This document shows positions 56,347-63,903 of a DNA stretch of 64,000 nucleotides, one piece after another. The translations under genes were made by a program, and so were the position numbers. Location: contig NZ_JAPEPT010000004.1 of NCBI RefSeq assembly GCF_026339995.1, forward strand, positions 62,001-126,000, in the 5' to 3' direction. Position 1 is the first letter of the stretch, and each line of letters opens with the position of its first letter. Origin of the DNA: Streptomyces sp. NBC_01481. GTDB lineage: Bacteria; Actinomycetota; Actinomycetes; Streptomycetales; Streptomycetaceae. The notes below the pieces were generated by a model that ran no database searches, was not told where the DNA came from, and saw nothing but the letters and a program-made list of their open reading frames with translations.

Positions 56347-57066
56347 TTACAGTGTGCGCCTCCGGCCGCTGTTGCCGTAGAACTCTTCCTCGGACAGCCC
56401 ACGGCGCGAGTCGGTGACGCTGAACGTCAGCTCGTCGACGACCGCGATCACACCGTCGATCTGGCGGGTCATCCGCAGCGCGACGGGTACGTCGCTGCGC
56501 CGCGGCAGCTGCCCGGTCAGGGTCACGACGCCGTCATGCACGTCGACTCGGACGGTCTCGGGCGGGAGCCAGAGCGCGCGCACCAGAACCTCGTCGATCA
56601 CCTCACGGCGGATCTCGGCGTCGGGCCGCAGGAAAACCTGGAGCAGGTCGCGTCGCGTGACGATGCCGACGAGGCGGTCCTCCTCGTCCACGACCGGTAG
56701 TCGTTCGATGCGGTGCTCGGCCATGATGCGGGCGGCAGCGGCTATCGACTGGTGGGCGTGGACGGTGACGGCTGGGTGGGTCATCAGCTGCCCGGCGTTG
56801 CGAGCCTGTGCCTTGGACTCCCGGACGCGTGCCCCGGAGGTGAGTGAGGGCCAGTTGAGGCGGCCAGGAGTGTCTTCTTTTCCGGACCGGTGGACCATGA
56901 GATCGGTCGTGGAGATCACCCCGATGACCTTCTGCTCGTCGTCGACGACTGGAATGCCGCTGATCCGGTGCTGCGACAGCAGCCGGGCGATCTCCTCGAA
57001 GGGGGTGTCGTAGGCGGCCTTGACGACTTCGCTCGTCATCGTAGATTCGACGTTGTCGTGCTTCAT
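56347..57066 (-). CDS. CBS-pair and BON domain protein
   Basis: The 239-residue protein opens MKHDNVESTMTSEVVKAAYD. CBS1 includes HRISGIPVVDDEQKVIGVIS, CBS2 includes HRIERLPVVDEEDRLVGIVT and BON includes VRVDVHDGVVTLTGQLPRRS. It is the sister of 15701-16438 and, like it, is followed by a HemG-like flavodoxin (15 bases downstream). The ATG at 57066 has GAAGGAGGACTGGACG before it, which decides the start. A direct repeat of about 18 bases (GGAGAGGGCGCCGGC twice, near 57087-57121) lies just upstream. Confidence 0.9.
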   Translation of the reverse strand: MKHDNVESTMTSEVVKAAYDTPFEEIARLLSQHRISGIPVVDDEQKVIGVISTTDLMVHRSGKEDTPGRLNWPSLTSGARVRESKAQARNAGQLMTHPAVTVHAHQSIAAAARIMAEHRIERLPVVDEEDRLVGIVTRRDLLQVFLRPDAEIRREVIDEVLVRALWLPPETVRVDVHDGVVTLTGQLPRRSDVPVALRMTRQIDGVIAVVDELTFSVTDSRRGLSEEEFYGNSGRRRTL

Positions 57067-57199
57067 CGTCCAGTCCTCCTTCAGCGGAGAGGGCGCCGGC
57101 TTCAGTGGAGAGGGCGCCGGCGAATTACCTGCGCGGGACGACGCGTCCAGAGTCCGGCGAACGGACGACAGGTCACAGGGCTGCAAGGGGCAAGAAGGG

Positions 57200-57232
57200 G
57201 GGCCGGACGGCCCCCTCCTCGCCGTTGGCCCT
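57200..57232. promoter_or_regulatory. DosR-like palindrome(s) upstream of the CBS-flavodoxin pair
   Basis: GGGCCGGACGGCCC (57200-57213, perfect) and a weak TCGCCGTTGGCCCT (57219-57232). They lie 134-166 bp before the start at 57066. Confidence 0.55.
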
Positions 57233-57234
57233 GG

Positions 57235-59928
57235 TCACGGCCTGGACACCCTTACTGCCGTGACCTTGTACTCCGGGCACGACGTCGCCGTGTCCGAGCG
57301 GTCGGAGGTGAGGTTGTTGACTCCGCTCGCCGGGAAGTGGAAGGAGCAGAAGACCTGGCCGGGCGCCGTCTCTTCGCCGACCCGGGCGACCAGCAGGGCC
57401 CGGCCGTGCCGACTCTCCACCGTGACCTGCTCGCCGTCGCGCAGCCCGTACCGGGCGGCGTCGTCGGGATGGAGGTCCAGGTGGTCGACCGGATCGAGCC
57501 TGAGGTTGCCACCGCGCCGCGTCATGCTGCCGGAGTTGTAGTGCGCCCAGCGCCGCCCGGTGACCAGGACCAGCGGATACATCTCGTCGGGCTGCTCACC
57601 CGGCGGGAGATAGGGGGCGGCGGCCAGATGGGCCCGGCCGTCCGCGGTGGCGAACCGGCGTCGGTACAGCGTGGCTTCCCCGGGGCGGTCGGGGCCGGGG
57701 CAGGGCCACGGGACGGCGTCCTCGCGGTCCAGCCGGTCATGGGACAGACCGGCGAAGAGGGGAGCGAGCCGTGCGCACTCGGCGAGGGCTGCGGCCGGGG
57801 TCCGGCAGCCGAGGTCGACGCCCAGGGCGGAGGCGAGGGCGTGTACGACCGCGAAGTCGGTACGGGCTTCTCCCGGCGGGGAAACGGCGGCGCGCACCCG
57901 CTGGAAGCGGCGGTCGAAGTTGACGAAGGTGCCGTCCTTTTCCAGCCAGGACGCGACCGGCAGCACGACGTCCGCGTGGCGGGCCGTCTCGGACAGGAAC
58001 AACTCATTGCAGACGACGAGCGGACAAGCGGCCAGGGCTTGAGTAACCCGCTGCGTGTCGGGGTCGGTGGCGCACACGTCCTCCCCGACGATCCACAGCG
58101 CTCGCAGATGCCCGCCCCGCGCGGCCGCGAACATCTCGGGGATACGCATCCCGGGCCGCTGCGGAACGGGCGCGCCCCACAGTTCCTCGCCCCTTGACCG
58201 TGCGGCCGGGTCGGTCACCTTCCGGTACCCGGGCAGGACATCGGGCAACGCGCCCATGTCGGAGGCGCCTTGGACGTTGTTCTGGCCGCGCAGCGGATTG
58301 ACCCCATAGCCGTGATCCGTGCCGACGGCGCCCCGCAGGATCGCCAGGTTGGACAGGGCGCGGACCCCGTCGGTGCCGTGGAGGTGTTCGGTGACGCCCA
58401 GGCCGTAGACGATCGCGGGATGCTCGGCACGGCCGTACAGCCGGGCGGCGGCGACCAGGTCCGCGGCGGGCACGCCGGTGATGTCCGCCACCCGGTCGGG
58501 TGGGTATTCGGCGAGCAGCTCGGCGAGTTCCGGCAGGCCGGTGGCCCGCTCGCGCAGGAAGTCCCCGTCGGTCAGGCCTTCGGTGAGCAGCACTTGGGCG
58601 AGGCCGTGGAACAGGGCGACGTTGGTGCCGGGGCGCGGCCGCAGGTGCACGTCCGCGTGCAGGGCCAGGCCGACGGCCCGCGGGTCGGCGACGACCAACC
58701 GGGCCCCGTGCAGCACGCGTTGGAGCAGTCGCGCCCCGACCACCGGGTGGGCCTCGACGGGGTTGGCCCCGACCACCAGCAGGCAGTCGGACCGCTCGAC
58801 GTCGTCGAGGCTGTCGGTGCCGCCGGGCAGTCCGAAGGAGGCGGCCAGGCCGGCGGCGGACGGGGAGTGGCAGAGCCGGGAGCAGTTGTCGATGTTGTTG
58901 GTGCCGATCGCGACCCGCATGAACTTCTGGATCAGGTAGTTCTCCTCGTTGGTCGCCCGCGCGGAGGAGATCGCCGCCACGGCGTCGGGGCCGCCGGCGT
59001 CAACCGCTGCGCGCAGTCCGCGGGCGATGTGGTCGAGCGCCTCGTCCCAGCCGACGGGCTCCAGCCGTCCGTCGCGTTGTCGCAGCAGTGGCCGGGTGAG
59101 CCGTTCGGGCGAGGCGAGATATCCGTGGGCGAACCGGCCCTTGACGCATGCGTGCCCCTGGTTGACGGGGCCGTCCCGAGCGGGCAGAACCGCGCTGACC
59201 TCGCCGTTCCGGGTGGTGACCTCAAGGGAGCAGCCGACACCGCAGTAGCCGCAGGTGGTGCGTGTGAGTCCTGCCTCCGGCCGGTTCGCCGAGGTGAGCC
59301 CGCGCCCCGGGCCCGGCTCGGTGATCGCACCGGTGGGGCAGGTGTCGACGCAGCCGCCGCAGGCCACGCAGTCCGACTCGGCCCACGGTCCGCCGGTACC
59401 GGGAGCCACGACGGTGTCGGCGCCCCGGCCGGCGAGGGTGAGCGCGAAGGTGCCCTGCACCTCGGAGCACATGCTGACGCACCGGCCGCAGGCAATGCAC
59501 AGGTCGCGGTCGAGGTGAACGTACGGGTGGGACTCGTCGCTGCCCCGGCCTCCGGCACCCTGTGCCGCGCCCGGGCCGATCCCCAGGGACCGGCAGGCCT
59601 GCGCCAATTCGCTGCGGCTGTCGGCGGCCAGGGCACTCGGCGGCAGGGCGGAGGCGATGAGTGCCATCGCGTCCCGGCGCAGCAACTGCAGATCGTCGGT
59701 GCCGGTTTCGACGCGTGCGCCTGCGACGGCCGGGGTGACACAGGCCGCCACGATTCGCCCGTCGGCCCGTACCAGGCAGGTACGGCACGATCCTGCGGGG
59801 CTGAGCCGGTCGTCGTGGCAGAGCGAGGGGAGCTCGATGCCCTCTGCGCGTACGGCCGAGAGCAGCGAGGTTCCCTCGGGCACCTCGACGCTCGTGCCGT
59901 CGATGTCGATCCCGGTCACTGGTCCCAT
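57235..59928 (-). CDS. NAD-linked formate dehydrogenase catalytic (molybdopterin) subunit
   Basis: The 897-residue protein has an N-terminal 2Fe-2S region (LPSLCHDDRLSPAGSCRTCL), two ferredoxin-type clusters (CIACGRCVSMCSEV, CVACGGCVDTCPTG), a 4Fe-4S site (TTCGYCGVGCSLEV) and the molybdopterin domains (NNIDNCSRLCHSPSAAGLAA, GANPVEAHPVVGARLL, GVNPLRGQNNVQGASDMG). The active-site ligand is Cys in SRLCHSPS, not selenocysteine. This is the FdhF type of cytosolic formate dehydrogenases working with a NuoF-like partner. The ATG at 59928 was chosen; a GTG at 59919 overlapping the upstream stop by 4 bases is an equally good start. Homology to NuoG makes formate the likely but not proven substrate. 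Confidence 0.88.
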   Translation of the reverse strand: MGPVTGIDIDGTSVEVPEGTSLLSAVRAEGIELPSLCHDDRLSPAGSCRTCLVRADGRIVAACVTPAVAGARVETGTDDLQLLRRDAMALIASALPPSALAADSRSELAQACRSLGIGPGAAQGAGGRGSDESHPYVHLDRDLCIACGRCVSMCSEVQGTFALTLAGRGADTVVAPGTGGPWAESDCVACGGCVDTCPTGAITEPGPGRGLTSANRPEAGLTRTTCGYCGVGCSLEVTTRNGEVSAVLPARDGPVNQGHACVKGRFAHGYLASPERLTRPLLRQRDGRLEPVGWDEALDHIARGLRAAVDAGGPDAVAAISSARATNEENYLIQKFMRVAIGTNNIDNCSRLCHSPSAAGLAASFGLPGGTDSLDDVERSDCLLVVGANPVEAHPVVGARLLQRVLHGARLVVADPRAVGLALHADVHLRPRPGTNVALFHGLAQVLLTEGLTDGDFLRERATGLPELAELLAEYPPDRVADITGVPAADLVAAARLYGRAEHPAIVYGLGVTEHLHGTDGVRALSNLAILRGAVGTDHGYGVNPLRGQNNVQGASDMGALPDVLPGYRKVTDPAARSRGEELWGAPVPQRPGMRIPEMFAAARGGHLRALWIVGEDVCATDPDTQRVTQALAACPLVVCNELFLSETARHADVVLPVASWLEKDGTFVNFDRRFQRVRAAVSPPGEARTDFAVVHALASALGVDLGCRTPAAALAECARLAPLFAGLSHDRLDREDAVPWPCPGPDRPGEATLYRRRFATADGRAHLAAAPYLPPGEQPDEMYPLVLVTGRRWAHYNSGSMTRRGGNLRLDPVDHLDLHPDDAARYGLRDGEQVTVESRHGRALLVARVGEETAPGQVFCSFHFPASGVNNLTSDRSDTATSCPEYKVTAVRVSRP

Positions 59929-61601
59929 CCCGCCAGCCGGTCGCCGTACGCGCGGGCGAGGCTGCGCACCGCGGGCGGGATCCGGCGGCCGAAGGCGCAC
60001 AGGCTCGCCTCGGCCAGCACCCGCGACAGCCGTCCGTATTCCTCTCCGGGCGGTGCGCCCGCAGAGGCCATCTCCAGACCGCGGCGTGAGCCCACGCGGC
60101 AGGGTGAGCAGGCGCCGCAGCTCTCGGCGGCGGCGAACTGCCAGATGTGCCGCAGCACATCCTGCGGTGCCACGCTCCGGTCGAAGGCGACCAGCCCGGC
60201 GTGGCCGAGGGCGGCGCCCCGGGCAGCGAGGTCGGCCTCCGTCAGCGGCACGTCCAGCGCGTCGGCGGCCAGGAAGCCGCCCAGCGGACCGCCGACCTGG
60301 AGAGCCACCAGCTCGGCGCCGTCCTTCAGACCGCCGCCCAGCTCGGTGACGATGCGCCGCACCGGAGTGCCGAGTTCGACCTCGTACGCACCAGGCCGCG
60401 CGAACCGTTCGGACAGGCAGACCAGCTTCGTCCCGGTCTCGGACGCCGTTCCGCGCCGGGCATATGCCGAGCCACCGCGCCGGACGATCCATGGGACAGC
60501 CGCAAGGGTCTCGACGTTGTTGACCACGGTCGGTGCACCCCACAGCCCGCGCTCGGTCGGGTACGGCGGGCGCGGCCGGGCACATCCCCGGCCGCCCTCA
60601 AGACCAGCGATCAGCGCGGTCTCCTCACCGGCGACGTACGAGCCGGCGCCTTCGACGACCTGGATGTCCAGGGTGGTGGTCGTTCCGTACAGGGACGGGC
60701 CGAGGTGACCTTCCGCGTACGCCTGCCCGACTGCCTCGCGCATCCGGGCCAGGGCCATCGGATACTCGGAGCGCACCAGCACAACGCCCTGGGACGCTCC
60801 ACAGGCGAAGCAGGCCAGGGCCAGCCCTTCCAGCACCCGCCCCGGGTCGGCCTCCATCAGCAGCCGGTCGGCGTAGGAGCCGGGATCGCCCTCATCCCCG
60901 TTGGCCACGACCACGGTGTCAGGACGGCGGCCCGCCGCCGCCCATTTCGCGGCCACCCGGAACCCCGCGCCGCCGCGCCCCCGCAACCCGGATGCGGCCA
61001 CCTGCCGGTGGACCTCGTCAGGAGTAAGTGCTGTCACCGTTCGGAGCCACACCTGCCACGGGCGCTCTCCGGACGCCTCACCGCCCAGCAGAACCGGGTC
61101 GCCGGTGGCGTCGGCCGCCGGGATCCCGGGTGCCCGCGGTGGCTCCCGGCCCGCGAGTTGAGCGGCCAGGGTCGGGCCCGTACAGGGCACATCCCCGTCG
61201 AGCGCGGCGGGCCCCGCGTAGCAGTATCCGAGACAGCGCACGGTCTGTACCGACGTCCCTCCGTCGGATGAGGCCGTGCCCGCGGTAACGCCCAGCTGGC
61301 GCTCGACAGCGGTGAGATGCAGACCGGCCTGCGCGGCGAAGCACGCTGTCGCGGCGCAGACCCGGATGTGACGGCTACCGTGCGGGGCGGCGAAGTCCGC
61401 GTAGTAACTGGCCGGTCCGAGCGCGGCAGCGGCAGGCAGGCCAACGTCGGCGGCGACAGCCGGCGCCCAGGCCTCGGGGCGGGTCGCCGTGCCCGTCCGG
61501 GCCACGGCCAGCGACGTCATCAACCGGTCTGCAGGTTTCCCACGCCGTTCGGCGAGGGCCCTGAAGGCGTCGAAACGGTCGGCGGGGCAGACGCGCACCA
61601 T
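59916..61601 (-). CDS. NuoE/NuoF-type diaphorase subunit of formate dehydrogenase
   Basis: The 561-residue protein joins a thioredoxin-like 2Fe-2S domain (about 90-150: CAATACFAAQAG, VRCLGYCYAGP) to an FMN/NADH-binding NuoF part (LRGRGGAGFRVAAKW, VVANGDEGDPGSYADRLLME, EETALIAGLEGGRG, PTVVNNVETLA) and a C-terminal 4Fe-4S site (ESCGACSPCRVGSRRGLEM). It passes electrons from the molybdenum subunit to NAD. The ATG at 61601 opens MVRVCPADRFDAFRALAERR; the longer frame upstream looks non-coding. It is 94 bases downstream of the HTH-PPOX gene and may share its promoter. No fdhD or small delta subunit is present. Confidence 0.88.
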   Translation of the reverse strand: MVRVCPADRFDAFRALAERRGKPADRLMTSLAVARTGTATRPEAWAPAVAADVGLPAAAALGPASYYADFAAPHGSRHIRVCAATACFAAQAGLHLTAVERQLGVTAGTASSDGGTSVQTVRCLGYCYAGPAALDGDVPCTGPTLAAQLAGREPPRAPGIPAADATGDPVLLGGEASGERPWQVWLRTVTALTPDEVHRQVAASGLRGRGGAGFRVAAKWAAAGRRPDTVVVANGDEGDPGSYADRLLMEADPGRVLEGLALACFACGASQGVVLVRSEYPMALARMREAVGQAYAEGHLGPSLYGTTTTLDIQVVEGAGSYVAGEETALIAGLEGGRGCARPRPPYPTERGLWGAPTVVNNVETLAAVPWIVRRGGSAYARRGTASETGTKLVCLSERFARPGAYEVELGTPVRRIVTELGGGLKDGAELVALQVGGPLGGFLAADALDVPLTEADLAARGAALGHAGLVAFDRSVAPQDVLRHIWQFAAAESCGACSPCRVGSRRGLEMASAGAPPGEEYGRLSRVLAEASLCAFGRRIPPAVRSLARAYGDRLAGWDQ

Positions 61602-61695
61602 GCCTTCATCGTGGAGTCCTTCGCGGGGGGCCGCATCCGGGGCCGCCGTCGCCCGACTCGTCTCCTCGCTGCCCCCGGCGCAGTCCCGAGGACAC

Positions 61696-62565
61696 TCACT
61701 GATCCGACGGACTGATAGACCGTCCCGTGAGGCGCTCGGGCTGGATCGAGATCCACAGCTCGCGGTTGCCCCCTGCCCACGGCGTGGTGTGCGCGCGATC
61801 GGCAAGCCGTCGCACCGCGTCGGGCTCCGTAACAGCCCGCGCAGGGCCGACTGCGAGCACGCTCCAGCCCTGGCTCATCGCCTCGTCCACGTGGTCGACC
61901 TCGAATGCCACGTCCGTTCCCATGGCCGCCGCGGGGGCGGAACCAGGTGCGGTGCGGAAGACGATCGCGTCATCGACGACCTCGTAGTTCACGGGGATGA
62001 CCGCCGGACCGTCGGGCGTCGAAACGGCGATGCGGCCCACGCCATGCGTGGAAAGCAGGGCGCGGCATTCATCGGCTTCGAGGTCTCGCAGCCGAGGGTG
62101 CAGGAGCGCCTGACCCCGGCCGGGCGGCAGATCGATGCCGCCGCCGCGCAGGGCGGCTGCGGTAGTCCCCAGCGCGGCGGCCAGCCTGATAAGGCTCGCG
62201 AGGCTGGGGTCGGCCGGACGCTCTTCGATGTACGCCAGGTACTGCGGCGCCATTTTGGCGCGCCGCGCTGTTTCTGTCCGGGTAAGTCCTTGCCGCGCGC
62301 GTTCGAGTGCCACTCGCCGGCCGATGTCGCTGGGGCCGTGTGCGTCGTGGGACGGCGTTTCGCCCGGCCCGTGCTCGACGTGATGGATGTGCGCGTCCGG
62401 CCCGGGGAACACGAGCGTCACTTCGTCCGTGTCCGACCAGCGCACGTCGTACGGGGGCGTTCCGTCCGTGTGGTGGAGCCCGACGATTTCACCGTCGCGC
62501 CTGGTGGCGCCGGTGTTTGGGCTTTCGACGACGAGTTGATCGCCAAGGTGAGCTCGCATGATCAT
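61696..62565 (-). CDS. DUF1918 - XRE HTH - PPOX fusion protein
   Basis: Three domains lie in 289 residues: a DUF1918 beta barrel (MIMRAHLGDQLVVESPNTGA, PPYDVRWSDTDEV, residues 1-60), a lambda-repressor HTH (IGRRVALERARQGLTRTETA, RRAKMAPQYLAYIEERPAD, about 78-140) and a PPOX flavin-binding barrel (GVGRIAVSTPDGPAVIPVNY, DVAFEVDHVDEAMSQGWSVL, about 165-285). A regulator whose DNA binding is set by flavin or F420 is a natural reading, but no ligand is proven. The ATG at 62565 has CAGGAGCGGTG before it. It leads the formate dehydrogenase genes and may control them. Confidence 0.88.
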   Translation of the reverse strand: MIMRAHLGDQLVVESPNTGATRRDGEIVGLHHTDGTPPYDVRWSDTDEVTLVFPGPDAHIHHVEHGPGETPSHDAHGPSDIGRRVALERARQGLTRTETARRAKMAPQYLAYIEERPADPSLASLIRLAAALGTTAAALRGGGIDLPPGRGQALLHPRLRDLEADECRALLSTHGVGRIAVSTPDGPAVIPVNYEVVDDAIVFRTAPGSAPAAAMGTDVAFEVDHVDEAMSQGWSVLAVGPARAVTEPDAVRRLADRAHTTPWAGGNRELWISIQPERLTGRSISPSDQ

Positions 62566-62648
62566 CACCGCTCCTGCGAAGCGTCGCTGTACCCCCAACG
62601 TGCCACGCGCGGTGTCCTGGCGCATGGGTCGAGAAGCCCGAGTCCGGA

Positions 62649-62703
62649 GGGCCGTACGGGCCGGTCTCGGCCCGATCGGCCCCAAACGGGGGCCGGACGG
62701 CTC
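62649..62703. promoter_or_regulatory. Three phased DosR-like palindromes, divergent promoter
   Basis: GGGCCGTACGGGCC (62649-62662), GGCCCGATCGGCCC (62669-62682) and GGGCCGGACGGCTC (62690-62703) are spaced 20 and 21 bp. They lie 84-138 bp before the HTH-PPOX gene (minus) and 77-131 bp before the CBS-BON gene (plus). Confidence 0.7.
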
Positions 62704-62779
62704 CTCCGACGACGCCCGGCCCCTGACAGGCTTGATCTGTGACCGTGACTGGTTGTCACGACGCCGAAGGGAGGGCGGA

Positions 62780-63454
62780 ATGCACCACCGAACAGTCGGA
62801 GAGCTCATGACCCGGAAGGTCGTCCGGGTACGGCGTGACGTGCCATTCAAGGAGATCGTCAGGCTGCTTGCCGAGAACGATGTCACCGCCGTACCCGTCG
62901 TGGACGAATTGGACCGCCCGATGGGTGTGGTGTCCGAGGCCGACCTGCTGCGCAAGTCGTCCGGCCAGTCCGACCCGTCGGGTCGGGTGCCGATGCCGCA
63001 TCTGGAGGCGTGGGAGCGGGCCAAGGCCGAGGGAGCCCGCGCCGAAGAACTGATGTCGGCTCCGGCCGTTTGCGCGCGTCCGGATTGGACCGTTGTCGAG
63101 GCGGCTCGCCTCATGGCAGTTCAGAACGTCAAGCGGCTGCCCGTGGTGGACGCGGCGGACAGACTGCAAGGCATCCTCAGCCGCAGCGACTTGCTGCGCA
63201 TCTTCCTGCGTCGCGACGACGCCATCCGCGATGAGATCAACCGGGATGTGCTGCAGTCGACGATGCGCCTCGGCCCTTCGGAGGTGACCGCAGAGGTGCA
63301 CGAAGGGCAGGTCACGCTCGGTGGGTCCGTCGATGTCAGGAGTCTGATCCCGATCATTGTGCGGCTGTGCCGGAGTGTGGACGGCGTGGTTTCCGTGTCG
63401 GAACGCATCGCGTACCGGACCGACGACACCGCGAGTTCCACCAGCGGCACGTAG
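62780..63454 (+). CDS. CBS-pair and BON domain protein
   Basis: The 224-residue protein opens MHHRTVGELMTRKVVRVRRD. CBS1 includes NDVTAVPVVDELDRPMGVVS, CBS2 includes VKRLPVVDAADRLQGILSRS and BON includes VTAEVHEGQVTLGGSVDVRS. It belongs with the copies at 34204 and 48977. The ATG at 62780 follows GAAGGGAGGGCGGA. It is the only one of the eight CBS-BON genes on the plus strand. Confidence 0.9.
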   Translation: MHHRTVGELMTRKVVRVRRDVPFKEIVRLLAENDVTAVPVVDELDRPMGVVSEADLLRKSSGQSDPSGRVPMPHLEAWERAKAEGARAEELMSAPAVCARPDWTVVEAARLMAVQNVKRLPVVDAADRLQGILSRSDLLRIFLRRDDAIRDEINRDVLQSTMRLGPSEVTAEVHEGQVTLGGSVDVRSLIPIIVRLCRSVDGVVSVSERIAYRTDDTASSTSGT

Positions 63455-63525
63455 GCCTTCCGAACGTGGCACCGCACGCCGTGGTCGACCAGATGTTGTT
63501 CGCGACCACCGCAGGGAGGATGACG

Positions 63526-63903
63526 ATGTCCACGCTCCGAACCGACGCGTCCGTGCTCCGGACAGGCACCGGCTTCGATGCACCGACGCTCCCGCGAGCA
63601 GACGTCTGCGAAACCCATACGGCGGTCGTTTTCTTCGTCGGCGACCATGCCTACAAGATCAAGAAGCCGGTGGACCTGGATGCCCTGGACTACTCCACCG
63701 TGGCGGCTCGGCGTGCGGCGTGCGAGCGGGAACTGGCTCTCAACCGTCGCTTCGCCCCCGTCTACCTGGGCCTGGGAGAATTTCGCAGCCCGGGGCGTGG
63801 ACACCCCGGAACTCCTAGCCAAGGCTTCAGGGATATCCAGGACGTATGTGACGCCTGCTGTCGCCGGGGCGAGTGCTGTCGCCGCGGGCGAGGAGGCTGG
63901 TGA
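63526..63903 (+). pseudogene. Truncated N-terminal piece of an Rv2004c-like aminoglycoside-phosphotransferase/ATPase
   Basis: The frame from the ATG at 63526 (AGGGAGG 8 bases upstream) reads ADVCETHTAVVFFVGDHAYK, then IKKPVDLDALDYSTVAARRA and ELALNRRFAPVYLGLGEF. This is the N-terminus of the two-domain family (APH-like plus P-loop ATPase, about 500 residues) that includes the DosR-regulon gene Rv2004c. After LGEFRSP the family match stops and the frame ends at 63903. A different open frame (TPELLAKASGISRTYVTPAV) runs from about 63800 to the right edge; I do not recognise it. The gene looks cut by a rearrangement. Confidence 0.7.

Noticed and set aside
58860..58930. Selenocysteine in the formate dehydrogenase active site
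   Set aside because: The ligand codon encodes Cys (SRLCHSPS); there is no in-frame TGA there.
58270..60708. An 812-codon plus-strand open frame
   Set aside because: Antisense to the formate dehydrogenase genes, which have clear motifs throughout.
61602..61695. A DosR-like box before the diaphorase gene
   Set aside because: GGGCCGCATCCGGGGCC near 61626 lacks the correct spacing and symmetry; the gene probably uses the promoter of the HTH-PPOX gene.
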